This document shows, in pieces, positions 1 to 11,027 of a DNA stretch of 16,446 bases. Source of the stretch: Mycogone perniciosa (lineage: Eukaryota; Ascomycota; Sordariomycetes; Hypocreales; Hypocreaceae); assembly GCA_025331125.1 (NCBI GenBank), contig JAOALB010000335.1, forward strand, positions 1-16,446, given 5' to 3'. Position 1 is the first letter of the stretch. Each line of letters starts with the position of its first letter. The position numbers were made by a program, and so were the translations under genes. A model generated the notes under the pieces. The model did not search any database. It worked only from the letters and a program-made list of their open reading frames with translations, and was not told where the DNA came from.

Positions 1-1119
1 TAAATAGTAAATCCCTTTTAATATAAACTATACTATTTTTTATATATAATATTTATATTAATATAAAAGCTTTAATAAATAGTAGCTATATACTTTAAGC
101 TTTTATTAGCTGCGCTTTTATTAAATAATTTAATATTATTATTTAATAACTACTATTTATTAAAAGTCTTTTATTTATTAATAAGAATATAACTAATAAA
201 ATTTTGAACTTTTTTATTATATAAACTATAATTAGCTTTTATGAAAAACTTTACCTTTTTTTATTATGAATATTTTCAATAATATATTTATAACTTTTAG
301 CCTTTTATAATTAAAAAAATATAACTTTAGTATTAATTACAAAAAGTTAACTATTACTTTTAAATCCTATTACTATTATAATTATTATCTTTTAAAAAGT
401 ATAGTTAGTTTTATATAAATTTTAATAGTAATTAAAATACAAAATAACTTTACTATATTAAAAACTATTAATTAAAAATACTTTAAAAAAGATTATAATT
501 TAATTATAAAAAAAGGCCTTTAAATTATATATTTTATAAACTTTCATATTAAATTGATATTACTATATAACGTATAAATATAGTAGAATTAATAATAAAG
601 AAATATAAGTATAAATAATCTTATATTAAATATATATCCAGTTATTATTTACTTTTATAATTTATAGTTAATAATAAAAAGGGAAACCTTTATTAAAGCT
701 ATTACTATTACTTTTTAATATACTACTTATATAAAATTAAACTAAACTTAAAAATTAAAAAATATACTTAAATATAGCAGATATATAAATAATAGTAGCT
801 ATAAGCTTTATTACCTTTTATTAATAATTATATATTTATATAATAAAAGTAATTTAAAAAGAAATTAATTAAACTATTAAATTTAAAAAACTAATATTTA
901 TTACTTTATTAAAACTTTTAAATAAATCTTTTTAATAAATATTTATAAAATAAAAAAACTATATTAAAGTAAAAATAATATTATTTAAAGAAATATATAA
1001 CTTTATTAATGAATATTACTTTTTAATATAATTAAAAAAGGTTACAGCTATTAATATTAAAAAGTTTATAGTAAAAAAACCTAAATTTAATAAGCTAAAT
1101 ATTTTAAAAAAAGAATTAT
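1..1119 (+). mobile_element. Probable 5' (gag/protease) part of decayed Ty3/gypsy element
   Basis: This stretch is extremely AT-rich, full of TAA/TAG in all frames, with no intact open frame. It lies directly upstream of recognisable gypsy RT on the same strand, where gag and protease would be expected. I could not identify a zinc knuckle or a protease motif in it, so the assignment rests on position alone. No LTR is seen at the left edge; the element start would lie outside the window. Confidence 0.45.
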
Positions 1120-2500
1120 TTTAGCTATATAATTTATATAATATTTTCCTGCTAAATATAGTAAATAAACTTCTTTTATAATAAGCCTAAAACTATAAAA
1201 TTAAAATATTATTAAAAAAAGACTTACTATATTAAAAAGAATAAGCTATTCTTATTTAATAAACTGCAGGTAATAAAATAATAGTTAAATAATAACTTAA
1301 AAAAAAGATTTATTTATAAATTATAATTATAATATACTACTCCCTTCCTTTTAGCTATAAAATTAAAAAGCAGTATTTATATTTATTAAAATTACTAAAA
1401 GTTAAATCATATTATTATTAAAAATTAATACCTATTATTATTAATTTAAAAAACCTTTAATACTTTAAGCTATATAAAAGTATATATAAAACTTAATATT
1501 ATTACTGCATTTAATAATCTTTATATTATTAAAAGGGATATATAAAAAAAGCATTTATTATATGGCTTAGCCTTTTTAAAAGATTAATTATACCTTTTAG
1601 CCTTTATAATATACCTGCTATATTTTAATACTATATTAACTATACTCTCTATAACTCTTTTAATTATATTTATATAATATATTTTAATAATACTTTTATA
1701 TGTTTAGTATATTGAAAAAAGCACTGAAAATATATATATAAAGTAATAGTTTACCTTTAAAACACTAGCCTTTAAATTAATATTATTAAATGTAAGTTTA
1801 AGATAATAAAAATAAAATATTTTAGCTTAATTATTATTTTAAAGGGAGTAGAAATAGATTTTAAGAAAGTTAAAGCTATATTAAACTAGCAATTATTTAA
1901 AGGAGTAAAAAACCTATAAAAATTCTTTAACTTTATAAATTTCTATTACTATTTTATTTAAAGATACTTTAAAATAACTATACTATTAAATAATTTTTTT
2001 AAAAAAAGCTAACTATATATTCAAAAAGAGAAATAATAAAAAGCTTTTAATTTAATTAAATATACCTTTAAATTAGATTTAATCCTAGCCCTTCTTAACT
2101 ATAATAAGTAAATATCTTTTAAAATTAATACTTTTAATTAAATCTTAAGCAGTATCTTATTATAATATAATAAAAAGGGTATTTTATACTTTATTATATT
2201 CTTTTCTATAAAATATAACACTTAAAAATATAATTATAAAATCTATAATAAAAAGCTTTTAATAATTATTAAGGTAATAAAAGAATAGCGCTTAAAATTA
2301 TAAAACTTATAAAAGTTTAATATTATTATAAACTATAAAAACTTTAAATACTTGACTTTGATAAAAGCTTTAAATTAGCAGTAAATTTAATAATTTAAAT
2401 GCCTTTTTAACTTTAACTTTTATATTATTTATTAATTTAGCTTTAAAGCTATAAAGCCTAATGCCTTAAATAAAAAAGTAAAAGATAGGCCTTTAAAATT
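1120..2500 (+). pseudogene. pol: Ty3/gypsy pol relic: reverse transcriptase and RNase H
   Basis: Read in frame (mostly one phase, with a slip near 1560-1570 and stops read through), this is a textbook gypsy Pol. The pre-RT block lies at about 1130-1330, the KLDIITAF-like block at about 1490-1515 (seen as KLNIITAF), and the YLDD active site at 1680-1691 reads YFNN. The KCxF...VKYLGLIIS...GVEMD block lies at about 1788-1860 (seen GVEID at 1845). RNase H follows: the TDAS site near 2125-2139 reads as an INTFN segment, NYEIYDKELL near 2227-2262 reads NYKIYNKKLL, and DHKNLEYF near 2329-2352 reads NYKNFKYL. The phase from 1845 to 2500 is unbroken by indels. Nearly every departure from the family is D to N, E to K, H to Y, T to I or S to F, as RIP would give. 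It is non-functional. The frame is cut at 2500 by the copia insertion and the integrase resumes after 9026. Confidence 0.88.
2496..2500. repeat. Target-site duplication (left) of the copia element
   Basis: AAATT directly precedes the TG of the left LTR and is repeated directly after the right LTR at 9022-9026. Five base pairs is the usual Ty1/copia duplication length. Confidence 0.9.
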
Positions 2501-3081
2501 TGTTAAAATAACAAGGTTATACTGAACCTCATTTATATGCAGCTTCTAGGAAGCTGCACACAATACAGTAATAAGGAAACGACTAAGAGTCTAATTAGGT
2601 TAATAATAGATAAACAATTAAATTGTAACTAATCTAATAGCTGAAAAGCTATAGAATATCTAGTGTGTATGCGGCTAGATTGTAGAAGTGATTGTAGAAC
2701 AATACTTTGTCTTCTATAATAGTCCTCTAATTAGATAATAGGAATATAGCGGCAGAGTTAAGTTCGTGGCTCTATTTTTATTTTCCGCAAAATTTATTTG
2801 TATAGGAAATCGGCCAAATCGACTTATAGCTATATAAACAGGAAACCATTTTAGTTAAATTTTTTATAATAGCTATTATGGCCATTATATTGAGTCTAGG
2901 GTAGGCGGGATAGCTGGTCCTAGCTTAATTATTATCGTTGAAGATAATAGAAATTTCTTAACTTATACCGAAGTTCCTCCGGAACTTAATCCTAGCGTCG
3001 GGCCTAATTCCAGGTCTAGCCAGAATAGGAAGGTTACCCAAATACACTGAAATCCTTACTTTTTAGCCCTCCTTTTTAACA
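2501..3081 (-). repeat. 3' LTR of the copia element
   Basis: This is 581 bp, collinear without gaps with 8441-9021. My base-by-base comparison finds 44 differences, 43 transitions and one transversion. In element orientation it starts TGTTAAAAAGGAGGG and ends in TTTTAACA. It contains a perfect 9-bp-arm hairpin at 2538-2558 close to the U5 end. It preserves both TG and CA termini, unlike the 5' LTR, where the CA end is mutated. Confidence 0.95.
2538..2558. other. Perfect hairpin in LTR U5 end (left LTR)
   Basis: TGCAGCTTC and GAAGCTGCA are perfect inverted arms of 9 bp around a TAG loop. The same hairpin is unchanged at 8478-8498 in the other LTR. In the solo LTR it is eroded, with GCTTC and GAAGC surviving around CCA. 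In the element RNA it would lie roughly 40 nt from the LTR/primer-site junction. Confidence 0.7.
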
Positions 3082-3089
3082 CTCCCTCT
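3082..3089 (-). other. Polypurine tract of the copia element
   Basis: On the element strand the 8 bases AGAGGGAG lie immediately before the TG of the 3' LTR. This is where plus-strand DNA synthesis is primed in LTR retrotransposons. It is short, so the call rests on exact position plus purine purity. Confidence 0.75.
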
Positions 3090-3253
3090 AGAATAAATAC
3101 TATCCTATATAACTTTAAAGTAAATATAGGATCTAGATATAGGAATATAACTAAAGCAAAAATAAAAATAAAAAGGATAGCTAATATAGCTGAAAATAAT
3201 AAAGATAGCTAATAGCTATAAAATAGCTAATAACTATAAAAAGGGTAAGAACT

Positions 3254-6200
3254 TTAAGTATATACTTTAAGTAAAATCTTGAGATTAAGGAGACTTATAA
3301 AATTCTTTAATTTTGGACCTGGAAGAGGCTTAGTAAGCCTGTCAATAACTATTTTACTGGTTTCTAGATAGCTGACTGTAATAACGCTATTTTTAACCTG
3401 TTCCCTAATATAATTAAAACGCAATAGAGTATATTTTATTTGATTATAAAAGGTAGGGTTATTTAAGGTAAAGATAACACCTTTATTATCGTTAAATAGA
3501 GAGATTGGCTGTATAATTAGTTAATCTACTTCTTTATATAGGCTAATAAGCTATTAAATCTCCCTAGTAGCTTCTATAAGAGCTATAAACTCTACTTCTA
3601 GCATAAAAAGACAGATAGTTAAGCCCCTTTTTGACTTCCAGCTAATTGGCCTATTAGTAACTATAATAATATAGCTATAAGTTGATTTGCTTAATTCTTT
3701 ATCCCTAGTAAAATTACTGTTGCAATAACTAATAGGTATAGGATTAGATTTTCTAGTGTATTAAATAGCTAGATCCTAGGTATTATTTAAATACTGTAAT
3801 AGGTTGCGGGCTGCGTTTAAGTGCTCTTTATAAAGGCCTTAAAATTATTTAGCTAGCTACTGGACTAGAAAGCTGGTATTTACTTGAGTATAAATTATTA
3901 AGTAAATAATAGTATTAATAATAGCTTAAAAAAGCCTAGTACTAGCTTTATCTAGTTTAGTTATAGCTTTATTAGTTAAAATAGAGGGCTATAGGGGTAA
4001 TTAAATAAGCTTAGAGTTTTAAAGGTTAAAAAACTTTATAGCTTTAGTAATATACTGTTTCTAGGAAAGCTAAAGAAGGCCTTTTTTTTTATCTTTAACT
4101 ATCTAAACCCTTAAAAAGAAAGAGGCAGGGCCTTTATCTTTTATAGTATAGACCTTATTAAAAGCTAGCTTTAGCTGGGCTATAGCTTTTTTATTTAGTC
4201 TAATAAAAAGATAGTTATCTATATAAGTAATAATAAAAATACCGTTATATAGATTATAGAGAATAGTAGAGTTAGAAATTAAAGGATTATATTCTAGTTT
4301 ATTTTTTAAGGCTTATAGGGCCTGTTGCTATTCTTTAAGGGACTGTTTCAGACTATAAAGAGCTTTCTGTAACTGAATAACCTAATCTATATTAGGGTTA
4401 TAACCTAGCTTTCTAAAAATAGATTTAGTTTTAAAGGAAGCTTAACTGGTATAGTCTTTAAACCTTTTAGGAAAGTTAAAGAAGATAGTTTCTTTAAGTA
4501 TCCTATTAAAGAATGCACTAATAAAGTCGATTTATTTAATTTCTTAGTTATAGATAGTAGCTAAGGCTAATAGGAGCTGCTAGGTAAAAGGAACAGCTGT
4601 TAAGGCGAACGTTTAGTTAAAATCTATTCCTTTTAGTTATTGAAAACCCCTAGCAATTAGCCTAGCTTTAAATTTTACTATTCTATTATTCTAGTCTTTC
4701 TTAGTCTTTAAAACTAATTGACTAGTAATAGGATTCCTGCCTTTAGGAATACTGTTACGCTTAATAAAGGTAAAGGTATATTATTTAACTAGCTGGTTAA
4801 ATTCGCTATAAATCACTCTTAGCCATTTAATCTTATTAGGATTATAAAATACTTGCTTAAGCGTTTATAGGTCTTATACTGCAGCGGCTGGAAAGCCTAA
4901 CTTTCTAACGCTATTATAAAGAAAATGGGATATATTTATATCTATAGGATCCTTTATAACTGCAGAGTCTTATATAACTAGTATAGGAATAAAGGGAATA
5001 GTAGGTACTCCTTCTGGAATAGGGTTAAGGAGTAAGGGATTAATATCCTGAGAGCTAGGAATCATTTAATCTATAAAACCTAACTCTATTTGTCCCTTTA
5101 ATTCTTTATTATCCTGACCTGTAATAGGCTCTAGGATTTAAAGCTTAAAAATCTTATCTTTATATAGCTTTATAGTTAATAATTTAAAGACTGTATATTT
5201 AATTAGAATATAAATAAGGTAGGTATTATTACCTAAAACTGCTAATAGTCTCCTAGTTTTAGTTTTAAGGATTAATTTATAGCCTTTAGCCCTTTATTCT
5301 TGCAGAACAAATACCTTACAATAAAAGCCAATAATCCTATATCTTTATAAATCAGGTTTATAATCTTTATTAAAGTCTAAGTCTTTATACAACTTTTAAT
5401 AAAGGGTAAAGTCTTTATTAGTAATAGCTATATAGTTAATTAATTTAAAAACTGCAGTAATAATAAAATTCTAGAGATATAGCAGTAGGTTAACTGCTAT
5501 AATAGTAGCCTATAGCCTATTTAATAAAACTCTAATAAAGTATTTTATTAGACTATTCTGTTTATAAATATAAAGGCTGCTATAGGAATATATAATTCCT
5601 AAAGAAAAGAACTAGGTTTAAAGTTCCTGATTAATTTCCTTTCCGCTATTATAGTGAAATTCTTTAGGATACTGGTTATACTGTATTTTCAGGCTATTTA
5701 TAAAGCTTTATATAGTAGCTAAAAGGGTAGGTTTACTATAATCTTTTAAAAGGAATAGCTACCTATATCTTGATTTTCTATCGATAATTAGAAGACTAAT
5801 AGGAGCCTTGTTATAAGGCATTGGCTTTATAGAGAAAGTATTAGCTTCTAGATAATCTAGAGAGGCTAGTGGATCGGGAATTGGCTTTAAATTAAGCCTC
5901 CTAATAGCTTTTCCTTTATTATATGCTAAGCAATAGAATTCAGCCTCTTTAATAGAATTAAAGTTAGGAATTCTAGTAGTTATTTTAATAGTCTTCTTTA
6001 GTAGACTTAAACTAATATAACCTAGTCTTTTATGCTATAAAAGTGCTAGATTTAGCAGCTTATAGCTAGAGTTACTATTAATAATAGTATCTCCCTTTAA
6101 TTCAAATAGCTTAATAACTTCTAGATCTTTGGTAATAAAGGATTCTTTAGGTATATAGGGCCTTTCCTCTATAAGGGTATCCTCTATAGGCTTATTCCCC

Positions 6201-7760
6201 CTTATTTCCTTAGGCAATAGGGGTATATAAAGCCCCTTTTCCTCCACTTAGCCTAGGGTTTTAGGGAGTTTAGAGAGATCCTTTCCTTTAGGATTATTTT
6301 TCTTTATAAGCCTAGGATTAGATTTAGTTAATTGTTTTTTTAAAGCTATTGCTTTTAGAATAGTAATATATTCTTAAGCCTTTTCCTTGCTAATAGCAGG
6401 AATTTAAACCTGTATAGAGCTATAAACTCTATAGCTATTTATATAGCTGTATAGTGTAGTATATCCTTTAATTATAAGGAAAAAACTATATTTTAAAGGA
6501 TTTAACAGCTTTATTAGCTGTATAGTTTTTGTAAAAAGAGTATTATACTATATATATCCTTTAGCTTAGTAATGCTTTAAACTACTTATAAGGTTTATAT
6601 TTAGCTGTAGGCAATAAAGGGTATTTAGCAATTTTATCTTTTTATAGTTATTATCTTTATTAAAGATAGTAAAAGTGGCTGTACCTATTCTTTTAAGGGT
6701 AATAGGGCCCCCGCTAGTATAGATAACACTTAAGTCCCTATTATTAAGTCTATAGTCTATAAACCATTTCCTAGAATTAACTATATAAACTGTGGATCTA
6801 GTATTATATAATAGACTATCTTAAATAGAGAGTCTAGGGGGTTTAGGTTTTTTAAAAGATTTAAAAGGCTTAAAAGGATTAAAAGACTTTTTTCCTTTTT
6901 TAATATTTAAAGTATATAAAAGATCTCGATTACTATCTAAACTGCTAATAGATTCAGTAAAAGACTCTTTTAATAGCTCTTTTAAGCTATACTCCTTAAT
7001 AGCTAAATAGTATATACTAGCAAAAGCAGTATCCTTTATAGTTTACTTTTAGTTTTGTTAATTCTTTTAATTTCCTTTCCTTTTATTGGAAATAAAAGCT
7101 GGCTTTTAATTAAAGGACTTAAAAGGGCCTAAAGCCTTATTAACTTTATATACAGTAAAAGATAAATTCTTAGTCTGTTTTAATATATCTGCTATAAGGA
7201 ACTAAATATTAAAACCTTTAGTAGATTACCTAATAGCTTTACTAGATTTAATAATTCCTTTAATTCTTTTAGCCTATTAAGGATAAGTCTTTTTTAGGGA
7301 ATTTAAATATTAATTTACTTGATCTAGTATATTAATATTAACCTTCAAAATAGCTAGCTTAGCTAATAAGCTATTAAAAGTAGTATTAAATTCAGTTAAA
7401 GATCCTTTATAATTACTATAATTTAATAAGTGAAATTCCCTATAAAGGGAATCTCTTTATAGGGTATTAAAGTAACTATATTATCTCTTTAATGCTAAAA
7501 ATGCTTCTTTTAGGCTTTAAATCTAAGCAATAAATATAGCAGGAATAGCTATTAAACTATCCCTAATTAGTATAAGTAATAGGGCCTGTTCTGAATTAAA
7601 TAAGGAATTAATAACTAGGATTGTCTATAAAAGTATAGTAATCTATAGCCTTTAATATAATACTTAAAGACTATTTCCATTAATTAAAGTTATTAAGGCC
7701 TACTAGCTTATAGCTTTCTGGAAAGCTATAGACCTTTTTTAATGCCTCTTTAATAAAACT
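3254..7760 (-). pseudogene. gag-pol: Decayed copia gag-pol polyprotein
   Basis: Read on the minus strand across stops. Gag starts near 7710 (KLVGLNNFN, then a Trp-Lys pair, typical of copia Gag). The protease site near 6795-6825 reads NTRSTVYIVN where D-T/S-G-S/A is expected. The gag-pre-integrase zinc finger has HKRLG near 6035 and C-x2-Y near 5930. The integrase core has HYNSGKE near 5633-5672 (D to N) and QNSLIK near 5555-5575 (E to K). RT has KARLIARGFQ at about 4630-4680, and YVDD reads YIDN at 4214-4225. RNase H spans about 3283-3680 with ISWKSKRGL, EVEFIAL and LTKPLPGP, and the frame ends at a TAA at 3254-3256. The RNase H end is the best preserved. A 70-codon open stretch at 6035-6247 is a surviving piece just upstream of the zinc finger, not a separate gene. 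No clear CCHC knuckle was found in Gag. Confidence 0.9.
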
Positions 7761-8426
7761 ACTATTTAAAGTAAAAATAATATTTTAGGGTTAAGGAATA
7801 GATAAAAATAAAACCTGGATTAATATAGGAATAGGAGTAGGAGTTTATATCAGCACTAAAATAAAGGCTATAGGATTAACTTATATTAAACTAGTAGTCT
7901 ATTATTAAAGCTTTAATATAGCAGCAGCTAGGCTAGCTAAAGTGTTAGATAACTGAGTTATAGTATTATTCTAACCCTTTAACTATACCTTAACTGTCTT
8001 AGTAAAAGCCCTCTATACTTAAAGCTTTTATTTTATATTCTATACTTAAATAAATAGATCCCTTTAATGCTAAAGAGAGCTATTATCTTTAATTAAGGAA
8101 ATAAGGCTATTAGGAGCCTTAATAGGTCGATTTATACTGCTATTAGACCTATATCCTATTAAAATAAGAAATATACTTTATAGTATATATAAATCACTAA
8201 AAATAGTGAAAATAATAGCAGTACTACTATAACTGCAACAGTATTTACAGTAAAAGCATAAAAATAGCTTCTAGTAGCTATAATCCTAAAAATAATGCTT
8301 ATATAAGTATTAGGATAAGCATTAAGATAAGTATTATAAAAACCCGCTATAAGTGCTATAGTAGTATTAAAGGAAGTGCTGTAACTACTAGAAAAATCTA
8401 CTAATAGAAACCCGAGGAAAACTCTC
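7761..8426 (-). other. Copia 5' leader and Gag N-terminal remnant
   Basis: This lies between the primer-binding site and the first recognisable Gag motif. No start codon can be chosen because all frames are interrupted. It is AT-rich but contains repetitive stretches such as runs of similar AGxAGTA-like words around 8215-8400. Part of it should encode the Gag N-terminus; I see no other gene. Confidence 0.5.
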
Positions 8427-8440
8427 CTGGGCTTATAACC
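8427..8440 (-). promoter_or_regulatory. Primer-binding site, half-tRNA-iMet type
   Basis: The plus strand reads CTGGGCTTATAACC directly abutting the 5' LTR. This matches the anticodon-arm 3' edge of fungal initiator tRNA-Met as I remember it (CTGGGCTCATAACC) at 13 of 14 positions. The single mismatch is C to T before A, the preferred RIP context. Drosophila copia is known to prime from the 5' half of initiator tRNA-Met cleaved at this point, rather than from the tRNA 3' end, and the same layout is seen here. Confidence 0.78.
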
Positions 8441-9021
8441 TATTAAAATAATAAGGTTATACTGAACCTTATTTATATGCAGCTTCTAGGAAGCTGCACA
8501 TAATGCAGTAATAAGGAAACGACTGAGAGTCTAATTAGGTTAATAATAGATAAACAATTGAATTGTAACTAATCTAATAGCTGAAAAGCTATAGAATATT
8601 TAGTGTATGTGCGGCTAGATTGTAGAAGTGATTGTAGAATAATGCTTTGTCTTCTATAATAGTCCTCCGACTAGATAATAGGAATATAGCGGCAGAGTTA
8701 GGTTTATGGCTCTATTTTTATTTTCCGCAAAATTCATTTATATAGGAAATCGGCCAAATCGACTCATGGCTATACAAACAGGAAACCATTTTAGTCAGAT
8801 TTTTCATAATAGCCATTATAGCTATTGTATTGAGTCTAGGGTAGGCGGGATAGCTGGTCTTAGCTCAATTGTTATCGTTAAAGATAACAGAAATTTCGTA
8901 ACTTACACCGAAGTTCCTCCAGAACTCGGTCCTAGCGTCGGGCCTAATTCCGGGTCTAGCCAGAATAGGAAGGTTACCTAAATACACTAAAATCCTTACT
9001 TTTTAGCCCTCCTTTTTAACA
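8441..9021 (-). repeat. 5' LTR of the copia element
   Basis: 581 bp, paired with 2501-3081. Its left end is TA rather than TG on the plus strand, a transition that damages the conserved CA terminus of the element. This copy is less mutated internally than the left LTR. A 91-codon open frame on the plus strand (8706-8981) survives here by chance. It is antisense to the element and is closed by stops in the sister LTR, so I do not call it a gene. Confidence 0.95.
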
Positions 9022-9026
9022 AAATT
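9022..9026. repeat. Target-site duplication (right) of the copia element
   Basis: AAATT, identical to 2496-2500. Confidence 0.9.
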
Positions 9027-9880
9027 AAACCCCTTTAATAATTAAATTAAAAATAAATAATATATTATTGTCCTGTAAAGTTCTGTTAGCTTTAAATCTT
9101 AAATAATATTTTAAAAAAAGGTTTTATTAAATATTAAATTATTTATAAAAGCTGCCCTTATAGCTATAATAATACTAGTAAAAGATAAATTAATTATTAA
9201 CTTAATTGCAGCAGTATATAAATAAAATACTATAGTAAAAGAAATAGTAACTATACTTTAAAACTTTAATATCTATTAATAGCTAAAATAACTTTATAAA
9301 CAACTTTAAACTTTATTAACTAAATATACTAATAGCTATAGATTTTAAAAGATATTAAAGTATTTATATAAGCCTATAAACTATATAGTAAAATAAAAGC
9401 TTTATAATCTTTACTATAAAGCTTCCTTTAATTATTATTAATTTTATTTTGTATATAATTAAATATCTCTATTAATTATATTATACTACTACCTAAATCC
9501 TACTACTATAATATTACCTATAAATATTTATTAATAATAGTTTACTATTTTATAAAAATATATTATTTTATACCTATTACTTTACTATTAATAGAAAAGC
9601 TAGCTAATATCTTTATTAACAGGATTTACTGCCTTTATAATATATTTAATAATATTATATTAAACTACATTATATAGTTTATATTAAAATTCTAAAAATA
9701 ACTCTTAAAACATTTAAAAGTTAAAGTAAAATAGTTATTAGCCTTTTACTTTAAAACTAATAGCTAAATTAAAAGAATTAATATAAGTATAAAATAATAC
9801 CTATAAGCTTTTATTATCTTTTACTAAAATAACTAGGCCTATTTGCTTTTATTAGCTGAATTTGCTATAAATAATATAAT
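9027..9880 (+). pseudogene. pol: Ty3/gypsy integrase relic, continuation of the interrupted pol
   Basis: Same strand and same element as 1120-2500, displaced by the copia insertion. From about 9603 one phase gives the integrase core: FINRIYCLYN, then ILNYII where SDRGxQF is expected, then LLKHLKVKVK at 9705-9734. After that come a decayed AFHPQTDGQTER block reading QIKR, then KQYL and AF, and finally LLLLAEFAINN at 9846-9875, matching LLPLAEFAYNN of the family. The second catalytic Asp is Asn and the Glu is Lys, both by G to A. The first part (9027-9600) is less clear; it should hold the zinc finger and the first Asp, with at least one frame slip. Translation stops at the solo LTR, which interrupts the AYNN region. 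Confidence 0.85.
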
Positions 9881-10461
9881 TGTTAAAAAGGAGGGCTAAA
9901 AAGCAAGGATTTTAGTGTAGATAGATAACCTTCCTATTCCGGCTAGACCCGGAATTAGGCCCGACACTAGGACCGAGTTCCTGGAGGAACTTTAATGTAA
10001 GTTAGGAAATTTCTATTATCTTTAATTATAGCAATTAAGCTAGGACCAGCTACCCCGCCTACCCTAAACTCAATACAATAGCTACAATGGCTATTGTGAA
10101 AAATCTGATTAAAATGGTTTCCTATTTGTATAGCTGTAAGTCAATTTAGACGATTTCCTATATAAATAAAATTTGCGGAAAATAGGAATAAGGCTATAAA
10201 CCCAATTCTGCTGCTGTATTCCTATTATTTAGTCGGAGGACTATTATAGAAGACAAAGCTATTGTTTATACAATCACTTCTACACTGGCCGTATATACAC
10301 TAGATATTCTATAGCTTCTAGCTATTAGATCATTTATAATTTAATTGTTTATCCATTATTAGCCAAATTAGACTATTAGTCGTTTCTTTATTACTGCGTT
10401 GTATACAGCTTCCCAGAAGCCACATATAAATAAGGTTCAGTATAACCTTGTTATTTTAACA
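9881..10461 (+). repeat. Solo LTR of the copia family, inverted
   Basis: It begins TGTTAAAAAGGAGGG and ends TTATTTTAACA, the element orientation on the plus strand, opposite to the full element. Length is again 581 bp. No primer site follows and no polypurine tract precedes it, so this is a solo LTR left by recombination. It differs from both other LTRs by transversions and small indels as well as transitions, so it is an older or separate lineage. The flanking five bases are ATAAT and ACTAT, not a clean duplication. Confidence 0.92.
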
Positions 10462-10744
10462 ACTATATATAACTTTTTACAGCTAAGTATTAAAAGGCTT
10501 AGCTTTAAAGAATAATATTTAAACCCCTATTAAACTAAAGCTTTTACTACCTTAACCTTGCCTTAACCAAAATATTAATAGATTAAGATATTAATACTAA
10601 GATTTACCTTCTTTATTAGCAATAATTTATATTAACTTTTAGAATATAGTATAAGAATATTAAAATAAAATACCTAACACTTATCTTTAATTCTTTTATT
10701 ACACTACTTAGTTTATTAAATTATTTTTAAAGAAAGGAGGGGGG
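10462..10744 (+). mobile_element. Probable gypsy integrase C-terminal tail and polypurine-like end
   Basis: If the solo LTR and one duplicated pentamer are removed, the gypsy frame continues from AINN into YNFLQLS, which fits the region after AYNNS in gypsy integrases (S to F and H to Y changes). Beyond about 10540 I cannot follow it. A purine run, AAAGAAAGGAGGGGGG at 10729-10744, could be the element's polypurine tract, but no TG-start LTR follows it clearly. Confidence 0.4.
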
Positions 10745-11027
10745 CTAAAAGATAAACTATTTACTTTATACTAGCCTAATAATAGTATTACTTTATAATA
10801 GCCTTATATAAACAGTCCTATAATACAGTTAAATATATTAAATATATTAAATATTAGTAAATACTAAAATCTTTTATAATTAAAGTATTAAGTATTTAAA
10901 TAAAAAGACTAGATTTACTTTAATTGCTTAAAGAGTATTACTAGTTAATATACCTTTATCTGCTTTAACTATATTTTATAAAATAAGCGTCTATAGGCAG
11001 CCTTAAAGGTATACTTGCTATAGAAGC
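10745..11027. other. AT-rich spacer, nothing recognised
   Basis: Between the purine run and the end of the kinase-like relic. It has many TAA/TAG stops in every frame. It contains a short doubled word (AAATATATT repeated at about 10835-10855). It could be a gypsy LTR remnant. Confidence 0.3.

Larger units (their letters stand above)
2501..9021 (-). mobile_element. Complete but RIP-inactivated Ty1/copia retrotransposon, 6521 bp
   Basis: Two 581-bp direct repeats (2501-3081 and 8441-9021) bound by TG...CA (one end mutated to TA) and flanked by AAATT duplications define the element. Coding is on the minus strand, so the 5' LTR is the right-hand one. From 8440 downwards come the primer-binding site, leader, gag, protease, integrase, RT and RNase H, then a polypurine tract next to the 3' LTR. 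Integrase before RT is the copia order. All open frames are broken by stops, mostly TAA/TAG where Gln or Trp is expected. It sits inside a gypsy pol. Its interior is clearly less AT-rich than the flanking gypsy, which suggests it arrived after the gypsy had already been mutated. Confidence 0.93.

Noticed and set aside
6035..6247. 70-codon minus-strand open frame as a separate gene
   Set aside because: It is a surviving segment of copia pol just upstream of the integrase zinc finger, in the same frame.
8706..8981. 91-codon open frame on the plus strand
   Set aside because: It lies wholly inside the 5' LTR, antisense to the element. The same frame in the sister LTR is closed by stops and no protein family is recognisable.
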